A stretch of 64,000 nt of DNA from positions 19,444,243 to 19,508,242 of the forward strand of contig OX419761.1 of assembly GCA_948567375.1 (NCBI GenBank). The letters run 5' to 3'. Below the pieces are notes generated by a model. The model was not told the DNA's origin. It saw only the letters and a program-made list of their open reading frames with translations, and ran no database searches. The position numbers and the translations under genes were made by a program. Position 1 is the first letter of the stretch. The number at the start of each line of letters is the position of its first letter. This document shows positions 43,761 to 56,911 of the stretch, piece after piece. The DNA is from Lunularia cruciata. Its lineage: Eukaryota > Streptophyta > Marchantiopsida > Lunulariales > Lunulariaceae.

Positions 43761-46700
43761 GTAAGGATTTCAACAGGTGGCAGTTTACCGGTCCAATAGC
43801 GTTGCTCGTCAGGTTGTCCTGTACAAGGTTATAGAGAGAATAGTGAGAGGTTCTAAGAGAGAATAGTGAATTTTAAATAGACGTTAGGGGTACCATTCTC
43901 ACACTTTGGTATCTACAGAGAGCATTGGCGGGTACAATCCCATTAGGCGATACTAAATAATAAAACTAACCAAAGTTCTATAAAACTAAAATATAAAATC
44001 AAAAGTACAATTCAGATATTTATTATATCAATATCTGATCTCAATAAAATCTTTGCTAAAATCAATGTTCTTATTAATGGTTGCTGATATAAGTTATCTA
44101 TATAGGTGTTGATTGTTATAATGTAGTTCTAAATATAAAAGTTATTTTTCCTTGTTCATCTAAAGGTTTGCTTTCACCGTGCAAGAATGGCTATATTTTA
44201 GAAACTACAACTTTAAACCAAATATTTAGCTAGTAGATTGCTCTAAAACTGAATTACAATAGAGCTCAAAATTTTAGATATATCTACAGCACAAAATATT
44301 TATTGTTATATCTCAATGAAAATTCTTACTTTAAACTTAAAAAGTGAAATCAAGTCATAACTTTTGAGAATCATATATGCAATTGTAACTCAAGTCTTTA
44401 TCTCAAATCTCATCTTGCCTATCTAATCATTTTCATGGATGTAAATTAATAAAAACAAAAATACTATATTAATAGGTTCAACCATTCACTTATTAGAATT
44501 TACTCCATATATTCTAAATGATTCAAAATATTATAATCATCACATTAAATTAGCAATCTATACCAAGATCTCCCTTCATTTGACCAACTTGGAAAAAGAT
44601 AAAAGATCCAACCTCATCTCATAACATAGTATGGAACTTGAATTAATATTATAGCTTTTCTCCAATATTTAATCCTTTAACACATTTTTTAAGTCTTCCC
44701 ACTTTTTAAAATAATATAATTATCTTATGAAGCAAAAGGTTCTTATACAATCTATATAATCTAGAGCTAAATCACTTTTAGATCTTTCTTCTTAAATTAA
44801 AAAATATTTTGATATTAAAATATTTACCAAACTATTTAAAAATTATTTACAAGATTGAGGTTAAAGGTTAATCTTGATACATTCTTGTATTAACTTAGTC
44901 CTTTACTAAATAATGTGCTAATCTAAATGATGTGTTAAAGTGACTTCTTGTAAGAAGTTAAAAATAATAACTCTATAACCAATCAATGTTACAAGGCATA
45001 TAAGATTATAAAATATAATTTTCTAATGTTACATGAGACTGAGACGAGATGTGAATATACCAAGCATATATGATTTATCTCTTTGGAACTGAGAATTATA
45101 ATCAACAAAAATAAAGATGAATCTTCTTGACAATCTTATCCATCTTTCATGCCTTTTAATTTTAACATCCTTAACTAGATTATATATTCTAATATCTACT
45201 AAATTGAATGTAACACATTAGACTAGATTAATCTCCAAATATATACCTTTGATAAGAATACAAATCTAAATAATATTATTTCTATAAGATTTCCATGATT
45301 CATAAGACACGCTAACCTATGCCTTAGTAATAACAACGGTTAGTAAATTACAACATCCATTATTAGGTTCATAAAATTCAATGTTTGTGAAATTAAATTT
45401 AATTCTACAGCCTAAGTAGGACACAAAATTTGAAAATGGACACAAGCTGCCTAAAATATGCTACAAAGTATGAGAGTGAGAGTGGTACCCAATGGCACCT
45501 AACATGATAAGCTCTCGCTCACTCCTTGACAAAAGTGTTGACTACCGTGTCCATCGCTCCATATAACTCCAAGGCTAGAGGGACAAAGAGGTGACCTTGC
45601 TGCATGCTCCTATACTTGGAGACCTAGCGGCCTGCTGCTGCACTCGCCGCCCATCTATGGGGATGGGCAATCACTCCCTCCAAAACTATATCCCGCATAG
45701 GGTCCATAACCACAACATCCGCTACTGTCACTTGATCATCTCAAACCAAGTATAAATTTTCCTTGACACGTGTTGTTTGCAAAGGGCCTTATTTAAATAG
45801 GCAGAAGGAACATGTAAAGGGTTTTCTCCGGCCCTTAAACTCAAGTAGCGGGCCGGGCTGAATGTCCAACTCACTCGGCCAGGGAATAGGGTGAAATGCA
45901 CCAATTAGAGCAAGCCCTCTTCCAACTCACCTTGTGCACTTCCCGCAGTGACAATCCTCCTTCTCTTTCAGTTGAAGGTAGGTGGATGTGGTTTCTATAA
46001 GTGAGCCAAGATGTCAAAGAGAGGTAAGTGGAAACTCTTGAAATTTTGACACGCCATGAATTCATGAATGGAAATGGTACATAACTTTGATATCTGAGGT
46101 GATAGTGTCAATTTTTAGTGCTTTACATAATAGGGGGTTTCAGAAATAGTTTTACAAAGATATGTATATTTTCATATATATTATTACAAAGCATTGACTA
46201 AATCATTATGGGGTGCGGGCAGGAGGAAAAAAGGAGATACTATGGGAGTTCTGTCCAAGTTTCTTATTATTGGCATACTCCATATGAGGTGGTTCATAAA
46301 AAATAAGGGATAAACAAAACTATGTTATCACATCATAACACATTAATTACATATTAGGGTTCATAAAGTGTCTCATTTACGTTAAGGTGATGGTGGTAGC
46401 CCCAAAGGGAACAACGGGGCTGATGTCCAAAAATACAAAACACAAATGACCAAGAAGGTTGATCATGAACTTGGGAGATTTGTGCACGAGTTTGTAAAAT
46501 GAAAGAGGAGGACAAGAATGAGAAAACTCACTACAGTAAGAGAATGCGGGTTGTGTGAAGGTTGGAAGGAAGTAGTGAATTTGATCTAATTTCATTCATA
46601 AAAAATCCTTGTTCTAGTATTAGTTCCAAAATGAATTCTTATCTTGTTATCTTGTGTAATGTGCAGAGAATAGAGATTTAAGTGAGAAGCGTATAGCATG

Positions 46701-46940
46701 CCAAGAAGGTTTTATCTTTGGTGATTGAACAATCAGTTGAGGAGTAGAACATGCGAAGAGGGAGCATGCAACTAGAACTAACTAGAAATATTAGAAATAT
46801 ATATATAATAGATTATTCAATTAGATTTGGAGTTCTTGTAGCAAATATTAGAAGAAGATGATGAAGAAGAATGAGGTTTAGATATGGTAGACTTATTGAT
46901 TGGTGGGTGGGAGAATGCACATACACATTGATACCTGGAA
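43761..46940. other. AT-rich intergenic DNA
   Basis: 43980-45480 is very AT-rich, without ORFs or recognised repeats. About 45385-45450 (GAAATTAAATTTAATTCTACAGCC...) resembles the reverse complement of about 56920-56990. 45490-46900 shows no gene that I recognise. Confidence 0.5.
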
Positions 46941-46949
46941 CCCCGAGTT

Positions 46950-48097
46950 ACTTATCCTCATAGTCAAGAATTTGAGATAAATTATTTTAGAAATCTTAAT
47001 GTTAAGTCCTTTTGCTAGCTTACTAGAATGGATGTTGATTCTTTTTCAATATTAGTAGATTTGATCAAGATGCCACTATTTTTGAGAAAAACTACAAAAG
47101 GGAGCAAACACTTGTGTGGATCCAAGTAGCGCTAGCTCTGGATAGATTTGGGCATCATGGTAATGGAGCTTGTGTTGCACAAGGGTTAAATATTTGGGGC
47201 ATTAGTGTAGGTTCAACAATTGCCTTTTCCGATATAGGTATGGTGGCCATATTAGAATTGATGAGGAGTGAAGTTGCATGGCCTCAGCATGAGCAAAGGA
47301 GGAGGATATCTGTAGTATTTGCACAAAAAAATTTCCTTGGTTGTGTTGGTTTGGTAGATGGAACATTGTTTCCTCTTGTCGCGTGACCCACCATGGATAG
47401 AGAAATATATTTCCTTTCCATAAACGGCCAAGTGATTTGTGATGATAAAAGGAGAATTATACATTTTATTGGAGGTAAGTGTTATATCTTTTTTGGTTCT
47501 TTTGTTCAATGTATTGGCACGCCTCTTTGTACATTTGCAATATTTTATTAAAGGTATGATTTGATTTGTTTATTTGTATGAATGCCAAGGTCATGTCACA
47601 ACATGACTTGTTTGAAAAAATCATCACTGTAGAATGATTTGAACCAAAGGCAAGGATGTTGCAATTTTGAGGCAAAAGAGTACCTTTTAGGTGATTTTTG
47701 TTATGTACCCATGCATCACCTAGTCCCAACTTTCAAGCAGGCCTGATCAAAGGACAAGCAAGAGCTCAACAAATATTTGGCAAAAGCAAGGGTGATAAAT
47801 GAGCATTGTATATGAGTATTGAAAGCTAGATGGCATTTTCTCGGTGAGCTAAGAGTGCAACTTAAAGACAATAGTAAAAATGCATATTTGTTAAAGTTTC
47901 TTTATGTGTGTATTATTTTACATAAAGTTTTAATCAATAGGTTAGACGTTTGGTCAAAAGACAATGGCAGATTTTTTGAGGAGACTCAAATAGATTCACA
48001 AATGTCTTTGAATGGAATACAACTTGGTAGAGAAGAAAGTAGGTCAAGGGTGATGCAACAATGCCTTGATCATCACCTTGATAATATACCCAAATGA
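46950..48097 (+). pseudogene. PIF/Harbinger-type transposase (HARBI1-like nuclease), decayed
   Basis: Plus-strand pieces in order: FSILVDLI, then the frame 47114-47386 (WIQVALALDRFGHHGNGACV, WGISVGST, FLGCVGLVDGTLFPL with a catalytic Asp), EIYFLSINGQVICDDKRRI, a likely intron starting GAG|GTAAGT (47475) and ending near ATGCCAAG (47590), then EYLLGDFCYVPMHHLVPTF and 47819-48097 (LKARWHFLGELRVQL, CIILHKVLINR). This is the DDE nuclease of Harbinger transposons. Frameshifts and stops (47386, 47747) inactivate it. Terminal inverted repeats and a 3-bp target duplication were not found by eye. Confidence 0.85.
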
Positions 48098-48274
48098 TTT
48101 TCTCTATAATAAAGTATTCATGCTTCAATTCTTCATATCTTGTAATGTTATGGTATTTTATCCATTATCACATCTATATCATTCCACAAACACCAAGTTT
48201 ACAAAAATGTATATTCCTTCCTTGACCAGGATAGAATATTATGTAATATTGCAAGAAGGTGCTTGGGAACGCAC

Positions 48275-48505
48275 CGAGTGTCACCAACTCAAGCTCAAAG
48301 TTGTTAGATGTCACACAATTTACACTCAGAGTCACTAGATAGCACAAGGTGTCACTCTATTTACACTAAAAGGTGTTAGATTGCTTAGGGTGTCATCCCA
48401 TTTACGCTAGAAGGTGCTAAGTGGCATTGAAAGTCATGCCATTTAGATTCAAAGTCATTGGATGGCGCTCACTATGAAGAAGAAGTCATTGGATGGCACT
48501 GGGTG
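48275..48505. repeat. Degenerate tandem repeat, about 45-50 bp unit
   Basis: Five to six imperfect copies of a unit with GGTGTCA...TTTACACT...AAAGGTGTTAGAT. Non-coding; it may be the subterminal region of the Harbinger element. Confidence 0.6.
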
Positions 48506-49280
48506 ACCCCAATGTTTATAAGAATTTGCAAATATTAATATAGGTTTTTTGGGTGACATTGCCAACGCATAAGAGTAGACGTTGGTGGGCGTTGGGAGCT
48601 ACTGCTAGTGCATTTAAATTTAGGTGGAGCTCAATGGTGCCGTGTGTTGTTGCATGGAGGCACTTGGGGCCGCTCCTTCTCTAAAGTAATGATTGAGTGT
48701 GCCCGTTGGCGATGTGGCATGCCGCATGTTGCCATTGATGATTCTAATTTTTCTTTCACAAATTTGGGTTATTTCCACTCAAATAAAAATTAAGTTTAGT
48801 GTGGATATACATATAATTTTGTCATGTAGGTGCTATATAAACCCTCCTCTTACACATAAGTTTCATATTTTTGGAATTGAGCTATTTTTGGGAGTCATTG
48901 GGGCTAGAATCATTCGCACTTGAGCTTTAGCTTTGTGGGTGTTCACAAGAGGAGGGCTGCAATTCACAGTTTATTTAATTTTCAAGTGCCAAAGGGTGTA
49001 CTTGTTTGATTTGAGTGTTGTTTGGGCAGAACAAGGAGTTTGAGTGGGGGTTCAAGAGAGTATTATATTTGCAGACCATAATTCAAATTTCATAGGAGAG
49101 GAGAGTAGGTATTGAAATTGGGAAGGAGAGGAGGATTCAAAACTGGGAAGGAGAGGAGAGGATTTGGGAGTTTAGTCGAGACACAAGTGAAATTTGAATT
49201 TCACAAGAGAGGAGAGGAGGTACCAAAATTGGGAAGGAGAGAAAAGGACTTAGGGGTTTAGTTTGGACACAAGTGAGAAG
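48506..49280. other. Unassigned DNA, G/A-rich repeats
   Basis: About 49090-49275 has repeats of GGGAAGGAGAGGA and GAAATTTGAATTTCA. No gene recognised. Confidence 0.4.
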
Positions 49281-49292
49281 ATAGAGGAGATC

Positions 49293-50095
49293 CATGGCAA
49301 AAGTATGGAGTTATGAGAAGATTGTTGATGGTCTAGACATGAGAGATACTCAAGAAGGGGATTGGCTCATTGGATTTCATACCATCCAACACCCAGTGAA
49401 CTTCATCAAATGGTGTTGGCTTGATAAACACCAAATTTGAACATCTATAGCTGGAACCAGGGAGGTCGATCTAGATGTAATTGGTCTCAAAATTACACTT
49501 GGACTTCATTACCATGTCTAAGGGTATTATTCTTGTCTTCTTAACTCTTTTTTCTCCATTTCCATTCTAAGGAGAGGAAACCAAGACGGAGGATTGTTCC
49601 TTACACTATTGTTTCAAATTGGTTTCCACAAAGAGACAAGGTTGCAAAAAGGTATCTTGCCAAGCAATGTGTGTATCTTGCTTTTAGAGCATTCTTCCAA
49701 TTGATGGGTGCACTTGTGGCACCAACTATTAGGCCCAAGATTGTACATGGGCATTTGGTTCTCAACACCAAAATGAAGTTGAGGAGAATCAGTGTGGAGG
49801 ATTATGATTAGGGAGAGTCAACATTTAGACCTTTCATTGCTGAGGTGGGAAGTTGGCAAAGCCAATTGAGTGTACTTAAGGGGTGTAGGTTCAGAGTCAC
49901 CTTCCTTGGGCAGATACTCACTCATCTCTTTGTGGAGAGAGGTTTCATTCCTAAGGAGGAAGTGATGTACTTGAGTGATGGAGAGGAGGAGATTATATGA
50001 GAGGAAGAGGATGATCATGATCATGAGGATACAAATAGTTCAAACAAGGACAAGAGTGATGATGAGGGAGAGGATGAGGATGGTGAGTGGTTGAT
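49293..50095 (+). pseudogene. Decayed plus-strand ORF of unknown family
   Basis: Frames with stops: MAKVWSYEKIVDGLDMRD, IGFHTIQHPVNFIKW, then RIVPYTIVSNWFPQRDKVAKR, LGQILTHLFVERGF and a very acidic end (EEEDDHDHED). Composition is protein-like over 750 bp, but I do not recognise the family. It may be a second ORF of a transposon. Confidence 0.35.
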
Positions 50096-50530
50096 TAGAT
50101 GTGAGTTTTGGTATATATTTGTATGTTTTCATTGTTTGAAAACATACATTGCTCTATTGTATATACCATTACCAGATTTAATAAATAAGTTAATTTAGCA
50201 TGCCTTAATTAGTGAACTTGTGTATTTACTTGATTCAGAAGTGAATTTTACTTGATGGATCACTAAATGTACCACTTGTGAATAGGTGTTCAACAGATTT
50301 GTGTTGAGACACATGCCTTACTAATAGTGAGGTTAGGTCATGATAGTTGTAGGGAGAGAGTTCCTTCTCCATCTTCATCCTTTGAGATAGCTCCTCTTCC
50401 TTCTTTTTTCCCTTCTCTCCTTTCTCTATCTATGTAGGTTGCACCTCCTTCCACCCACTTCAGAATACCTTCACCCTCTTCTTGTTTTGTTGACATCATG
50501 TGTGTTTTAGATGATTGTGTTCAAGTAGTT

Positions 50531-50533
<3 letters not shown>

Positions 50534-50571
<38 letters not shown>
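50534..50571. repeat. (GA)n microsatellite
   Basis: About 19 GA units within the decayed ORF region. Confidence 0.97.
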
Positions 50572-50573
<2 letters not shown>

Positions 50574-50574
<1 letters not shown>

Positions 50575-52240
50575 TTGGTTGAGCAAGAGAGGAAATTGGA
50601 GAGTGTAGAGGAGCAAGAGAGATTAGTGCTTGAGCACAAGAGGTGATTGGAGAGTGTAGAGGAGCATGGTAGATTGTTAGTAGAGAGAGAAACTCCTTTG
50701 TGAGAGAGAGGATACTCTTGCTGTAAAGGAGGAGAGGCAAATGACTTTTATTACTTTTGAGATGGAGAGAGACCAAAGATTAGCTAACTTAGACTTGGAC
50801 ATCCTAGGTGTTGCTACCATGGCTGAGGGTTATGGGGTCCAGTTACAGAATCAAGCAATTGGAGAGTGTAGAGGAGCAAGAGGATAAGTGCTTGAGCATG
50901 AGAGGCAATTTGAAAGTGTAGAGGAGCATGGTAGATTGTTAGTAGAGAAAAGAGAGACTCCTTTGTGAGAGAGAGAATACTCTTGCTGCAAAGGAGGAGA
51001 GGAAGATGACCTTTATTACTTCTTAGATGGAAAGAGAGTGAAGATTAGTTGACTTAGACTTGGACATCCTAGGTGCCGATACCATGGCTGAGGGTTATAG
51101 GGTCCAGTTACAGAATCAGGCACAAGAGTTAGCCTTTGCTATGGAGAGGTGCAAGAGAACACATGTTCAAGTAGAGGAGAGTGAGAGTAGTCTAGCTCAG
51201 GTGAGGGCTAGTGTGGTTTATATTGGATCGAGACTATCTAGTATTGCTTGCTAGGCTCATACCTGTTATGAGATGTAGACCCAGACCAATGCCACCCCTG
51301 TGATAGATACCACTCATGTGTTACCTCAAAATGTGGAGACTCAAGGGACTCAGATTGAGTTTACAAAGAGGCTTTTTCTATCAAGAGAGTATATTCCATT
51401 TATTTTCTTCCCACACTTCTTGCAAAAGAAGATTATTATTGTGGATGTTACTTGTTTGACATCATTTTGGGTTTGTGGTAGCACCAATTTCTATGCATGG
51501 GAGAGCTGGATTACTAGGCATGGTTGGTGCCCTCATACAAAATTAGGGCCTATAGGGTGGGTTGCATGTCCTGGTGTTTGCCATTTCATCCAATTCTGTT
51601 TGCTACACTTTGAGGTTATCTTATGGATAGATCTTACTCCAAATGGATTGGAGTGGTTGCTATGGAGCATGTGGCAATGGTCAGGTTTCCTGGAAGAAGT
51701 TCACACCGGGTCTTGCCTCATGGTATGTTTTTGTTCTATAGATGTCCAGTGAGATGATGAGTTCAAAGGACTTGGAGTTAGATCATATGAGCATCTCACT
51801 TCATTAGGTTTACCTCATTGTGATCTTTAGATCCTTGATAGCTATGCATTCTCTTATTATAGGAACAATCCACATGGTGTTATCCATCCTACCCACTTCT
51901 ATCCTTATAGGGTAGAGAGAGCATCATACACTTGGTTATTTGACCCTTTGATGAGTGCTTGGGACAGATTTGTCGATGATGATAGGCCTACTGTTAGTTG
52001 AGCAGAAGAGGAATTGACATCTGGTAGACTAAGTTCTTATAGTAGTGACCTATATTCTCTTCTTGCTAGCATTATTAGGCAGCGAGACTTGGATGAGAGT
52101 GAGTGGCACCTTTGGTGGTCATTGATTCCATTTAGGATTCAACATCATGTATATTGTTGTAGACTTGAGGATGCAATAGGAGCACTTAGACACCATGTTT
52201 TATCTCTCTCATCTTCTTTACCTTGTTCTCCTCTAGCATA
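50574..52240 (+). pseudogene. Decayed long ORF with coiled coil, unknown family
   Basis: Plus-strand frames: coiled coil (ERKLESVEEQERLVLEH; second copy in the duplication), MAEGYRVQLQNQAQELAFAME, the 150-codon open stretch 51300-51752 with aromatic, hydrophobic segments, and the C-terminal LLASIIRQRDLDESEWHLWW ... CCRLEDAIGALRHHV (52014-52241). Several stops. It may be an accessory ORF of the neighbouring Harbinger element or a different transposon. Confidence 0.4.
50590..51125. repeat. Tandem duplication of about 260 bp in a coiled-coil ORF
   Basis: The segment with TTGGAGAGTGTAGAGGAGCA...CTTGGACATCCTAGGTG...TCCAGTTACAGAATCA appears twice (about 50595-50852 and 50858-51119) at high similarity. 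It encodes Glu/Arg-rich heptads. Confidence 0.85.
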
Positions 52241-52800
52241 GTGACATGTTTTATTGGCTCCACATTTACATACATCTTATGTACATTTATCACATTTATA
52301 CACATTTTATGTACCACTATTTTACCCTAAAATTTTATCACTCATATCTATTTTTCATGTGTTTTGATCACTTGTGCTAAAATTTTATCACTCATATGTA
52401 TTTTCATGTGCCTTTGCATCACACCAAGCATCACACCAAGCATCACTTGGCACCTACACGTGCCATCCACAAACAACTAGCACCATTGTCCATTGCCTTG
52501 AATAGGAACAATTTTACAACCCTAAACCCTAGCGGCATTGGGCGTTAGCACGTGGCACTAGGTGCCTACACACCAACAATATGCATCACTTAGTGCCTAC
52601 ACGCCCATTGGGTGTTGGCCGAAACTCACCTGGCACCACTCCCATTGGCACAAAATTTGGGGTGCATAGTTAGGTGGCATTGGGCAAAACATCAAGCGCC
52701 AATAAGTGCCAGCTAGCGCCAACAAGCAACATTTTTTTCCATAGAGAGTCATAAACAACTTTATTAGACTCAACTTTATTAGAATACTCAGGTTACATTG
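52241..52800. other. Non-coding DNA with short repeats
   Basis: Two copies of CTAAAATTTTATCACTCATAT (52329-52349, 52378-52398) and repeated CATCACACCAAGCATCAC and TGGCAC motifs. No gene. Confidence 0.6.
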
Positions 52801-52814
52801 TGGTATGTTATTCA

Positions 52815-54240
52815 CTATCTACTTGTAGAGTATGATGAGTTTGGAGTAGGATCCTCATATTGAACTTGAGTTAGCACTTTGAAATATTGGCTTATTTCCT
52901 TGGGAGAATTTCTTGCATGTATTAGACTTATTTTGATTTCATGAGTGCGCTTTGACTGTAAACTCTTCTCCTTGAATTTGTGTTTGTCTGCCCTAGCTTT
53001 CCTTTTATCTGCACTTAATTTCAATTTTCATCTTCTCTATCTCTAATCTAACATGCTCTACTTCCATTTTCATCATTTTTCTCTCTTTTCTTCATGTTGG
53101 TGGCTTCTAGTTCAGCTAGTTGTAACCTCTCCCTAGATTCTATAATATATGCCTTCAACATGGTAATTTTTGCTAAATCTTGAGACAATGACATACTAGG
53201 TGACATTTGAGATACCTTACTTGCTGATATTTCAACTTTTCTCCTCTTTGGGTCATGTTCTCCTTCTTGGTCAAGGAAAGCGCACTTGGACCCATCCCTT
53301 ATAGAAGTTAAAGAAGTTGGTGTAACAAAGGTGAGTCCTCTACTAGTACAACATATAGTGACTCATCCTTGGATGATTGGATTCCATAGTCCATGTAAAC
53401 ACTAGGTATACTTTCCACCCCTTGGGTGTTTGGGACAAACTAGGGGCACGAGTCCATGAGCACCATCTCTAGGGGAGATGGGAATTGAGAGCCCTCCTCC
53501 ACACCAACCTTGCTCAAATTGGGATATAAATCTCCCAACTTACTATAGCAGGTAGACTAATATTTGCTTAGTTCTCAAACATAGCTTCCATTCTAGCAAA
53601 ATGCGTGCACATTCCATTCAATTATCTTCTACAGTTCTCCACCTCTTGCCATATTCCTTCTCTGTGAAACCTTCTCCCATAGCCTTGTTCTTAAGCTCCC
53701 AAGTTTCTTTGTATTGTTTCACGTACCTCAATTATTTCTTGTAAAGCCAATCACATGTCATAGAAGTAGGAAATCCTTGCCCCTTCCGGATTAAAAATAT
53801 TGCCATGAAACTAAAAGCCATCAATTTTTGAATTTATGGTTTTTTGCAATTCCTACCATGAATTTGTGCAAAATGCTTTGGGTCCTCCAAATAATCCAAG
53901 ATTTGGCCATAATGGTATGTCACCATACAAAAACGTTCATCTTCTTTTGTTTTTCTGGGCATGATAGAAGCCATCCTCAAGATTCTCCATATTTCCTAAT
54001 GGTTCTTCAGGTTGAAAATCCAAAGGCAAGTGCATTGGTTTTAGATCCGCATCCAAAAGTGAGCCTTTTGCACTATAACAAGCTACTTCAGCTCCCATTG
54101 CTAAATTTTTGTTGCCCTTTTGGAGTAAAATTCCTTGACTCCCAATCAATTTCTTGGTTGTCATGGAGTGGCACGGATCATTTTCCATAACTCTCATTAC
54201 CCTTTGCCACACTAATGTAAGGAAATGAACCACTACACCA
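52815..54240 (-). pseudogene. Decayed Myb/trihelix-like ORF, possibly Harbinger ORF1 (minus strand)
   Basis: Minus-strand pieces: WLYKK, YVKQYKETWELKNKAMGEGF and YGKRWRTVEDN (about 53780-53640), a Ser/Thr linker, a basic patch (EHDPKRRKVE, about 53240) and a coiled-coil end (LAKITMLKAYIIESRERLQL, then 53024-52815). This resembles the DNA-binding protein that accompanies the transposase in PIF/Harbinger elements, which would link it to 46950-48097. Family assignment is tentative, and stops are frequent. Confidence 0.4.
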
Positions 54241-54540
54241 ATGCCAAACTTCTAAATTGCCATTTACTTGACTGACTGAGGCATCATTTTCACTTGGGAT
54301 GGTGAATTTGAGTTGAGAATTTGACTAGTTGAGAGTGGGCATTTTGGATCTACCAAAATTTCAAAAATTCCACTCCAAGATCAACTCACCCAACCACGTG
54401 GCAATCCTCTCAAGAAACCACATCCCCTCTTGTTGCAAATACTTATTTTCATATGGCATTCCTAAACCTCCATAACCTAGTGCATGATTCTTATAAATGA
54501 ACGCGACTTGGATGAAATACCCCATAACTGATTTTATAGA

Positions 54541-54778
54541 GCGTTCATTTATTACCCTCACATCTTGCTACAAATTTCACTAAAAAAATTTACAAAGTTT
54601 GTTATTTATCCCATAGACATCCATCAAATCTATTTCTAAAAACCCTTAATGTTTCATGTGCGTTCATTTATTACCATCACATCTTGTTACAAAGTTCACT
54701 AAAACAAGTTACAAAGTTTGTTATTTATCCCATTGACATTTGTCAAATCTATTTCTAAAAACCCTTAATGTTTCATGT
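54541..54778. repeat. 119-bp tandem duplication
   Basis: GCGTTCATTTATTACC...CCCTTAATGTTTCATGT occurs at 54541-54659 and 54660-54778 with a few mismatches. It ends at the start of the uL14 pseudogene. Confidence 0.92.
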
Positions 54779-55290
54779 GATCAGGTTGTGAAGGTTCCTC
54801 CGAGAACAAGTTCTGTATGTCATTGGGTTTTCACGTCAATGTTGTTGTCAATTGTGCCAATAACACTAAAGCCAAGAACTTGTATGTTATCTCCCAAAAG
54901 GGAGTGAAGGATCACCTTAACATGCTTCCCGCCATTGCAATTCAATGACATGGTTATGCCTACTATCAAGAAGGGTAATCCACACTTGAGAAAAAAAGTC
55001 ATATCTGTTGTAGTAGTTTGGTAGCACAAGCCATGGTGCCACAAAGATGGAGTCTTCATGTATATTGAAGTTATGATTTTGAGTGCACTATCTTCTTACA
55101 ATAGAGTTTTGTGTGCAAGATGTTTCTTTGAGAGAAGGTCTCATGAATGTCTTTCTTCTAACTATATCAATTGTGTATCTTCATCCATACAACATTGGAG
55201 TTATTTTCAAACCTAAGGAAGAAATGAAAGATATTCCCCAAACCATTAAGTTGTGGAATACTTGCTGGTCCTTTTGCACTAAATGGATCT
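54774..55290 (+). pseudogene. Ribosomal protein uL14 (cytosolic L23) pseudogene
   Basis: Plus strand: [40 protein letters not shown], a one-base shift, then DMVMPTIKKGNPHLRKKV, KPWCHKDGVFMYIE. After about 125 bp of unrelated sequence, NIGVIFKPKEEMK continues it. This follows the eukaryotic uL14 sequence along most of its 140 residues. In-frame TGA and TAG codons and the shift make it a pseudogene. It is the outer part of the left arm of the inverted repeat; a more degraded, partial copy is in the right arm (57960-58215, minus strand). Confidence 0.85.
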
Positions 55291-56236
55291 GACTTGCAGT
55301 GAGGAAATATATTTGACAAGAACTATCTTTGTGTTGAATTATAGTACTGCATGATTTGCTATCACATGACCAATTGGTAAGGGATGTGCCAATTTTTGGC
55401 CCAAAATTGCCAGTGCAGCCAATGCCATAGTATAGCCTTCTCTCATAGAAGTATAATCAGCTAGTTGGTAGGTCAGGTTGTGACAAATAATAGGCTTATG
55501 ATTTTGCATGAGTATGTACTTCTCAAAAATCAAGGATAGATTCATTGTCATCCATCGGGGTAGCGGGTGCAGAATTTTGTAAGGTCCTCTTACTGTGCTA
55601 GGTTCAATTGTACAATGGAAGAGGATTTGCACTAATGGCACTATGCTAGGTCCAATTTTCAATAATATTCATTTTATTGTGCATGGTTAAAAGGTTAACT
55701 TTTGTATAAATTGAACATCATTGGACCTGCATGTCTATTAGCAACAAGCAAAGAAGGATCAATCCTACTTTTGGCATACTTTTGGCATACTTTTGGTAAC
55801 TCCTCCTTTATTTGTAATGTTTTGCTGATCAGACACCATCCACTCCTCTCTCACTTTGCTCCATTCCACCTACTTCACTCATTGCTCTATGTATGCTTTG
55901 TGCACTATGCTCTATCGCTATTTTATCTTCACTCCGACTCAATGGAGACACCATGCACTCCTCTCCTATTTCATTCCACTCCTCTCATTCAAAAGATTGC
56001 TATACCAACCTAATTACATAGATCAATCCGGCCTAGAAAGCAAAGGTACACCAAAAGTAGGTTTGAAAGAGCATAATTCAACATCCTTTATAGTTGAGTT
56101 CTAACAAATCAAAAGAAGCAGCGGGATCATTCATCCTACCTTGCTCCGCAATTGCTACCAAAATGATTATGAAGATACAACACCAATTTTTTGAGTTGTC
56201 ACACTCCTTTGACCACCATCTCCAAATACTCTATTC
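54775..56236 (+). repeat. Large inverted repeat, left arm
   Basis: The reverse complement of this arm matches 57000-58240 over its length with indels: uL14 piece, a 500-bp middle (CTATTAGCAACAAGCAAAGAAGGAT...), a segment like 36206-36370, and the mL43 exon 1 piece at the inner end. Confidence 0.85.
55998..56236 (-). pseudogene. Copy of mL43 exon 1 and intron 1 (left arm)
   Basis: Matches 43186-43430 at roughly 80% or more. The minus strand reads ATG, then VKGV, a stop (TGG to TGA), QLKKLVLYL; the splice donor GTAGGATG is kept. No exon 2. Confidence 0.85.
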
Positions 56237-56911
56237 TGTGAGACGGTCTATTTTTCACTCAAGATGAACCTTTAATGGTTATTATGGTAGTGCACCATGG
56301 ACTAAGAAGGTAAAGACCCCAACTCCATCATACTCCCCCAAGGCTAACACTCAAGACATTGTTCACTAGAGAACTCAATGAGAGAGAGATAATTGCAAAT
56401 GAAAGGATGATGAGTATCCCTTGTTTATATGCTTGTGTAATAGTTACACACCAAAGTTACTAATTATTGGAGTAACTCAAGTTACTAGGCTAAAATTCAA
56501 GTAAAGTCAAAAAGTATAAAGGAATATCCATCCACATGAGCATATTCTACTAAGCATGTAATCTTATCTTGATTCTACTACTAAGTCGAGGATTCCTTCA
56601 CATAGGCTATCCTTGGACTACAAAAGAATTCAAAACAAGAAGGCTTGCTTGCCCAAGAGTTCTCAACTCTTTCCTCAAAGCCAAACACCTAGGAATAATA
56701 CCAAGTCAACACATTAGAATCCAAAATAGTGGTGCTCATCTTTTCCACTTCCTCTAAAGTAAGGTCCCCATTATCTTAGCTATGACTAACTTTAGCTAAT
56801 CATGACTAATGTAGAACCATCCTTTATCTCTATATAAATAATATCTATCAAGTATTTGTAATACCAAGCTAAATATCACAATACCACACACATGCACAAA
56901 TGCGTGTTATA
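56237..56911 (-). mobile_element. Solo LTR, family B (inverted)
   Basis: 675 bp, TGTGAG...GTTATA, the reverse of a B LTR. Flanks are attc (56233-56236) and gttc (56912-56915), a 4-bp duplication with one mismatch. It sits in the spacer of the inverted repeat. Confidence 0.88.

Noticed and set aside
54774..55290. uL14 copy as a processed retropseudogene
   Set aside because: It is interrupted by about 125 bp of other sequence, lacks a poly(A) tail and is duplicated as part of a larger mosaic.
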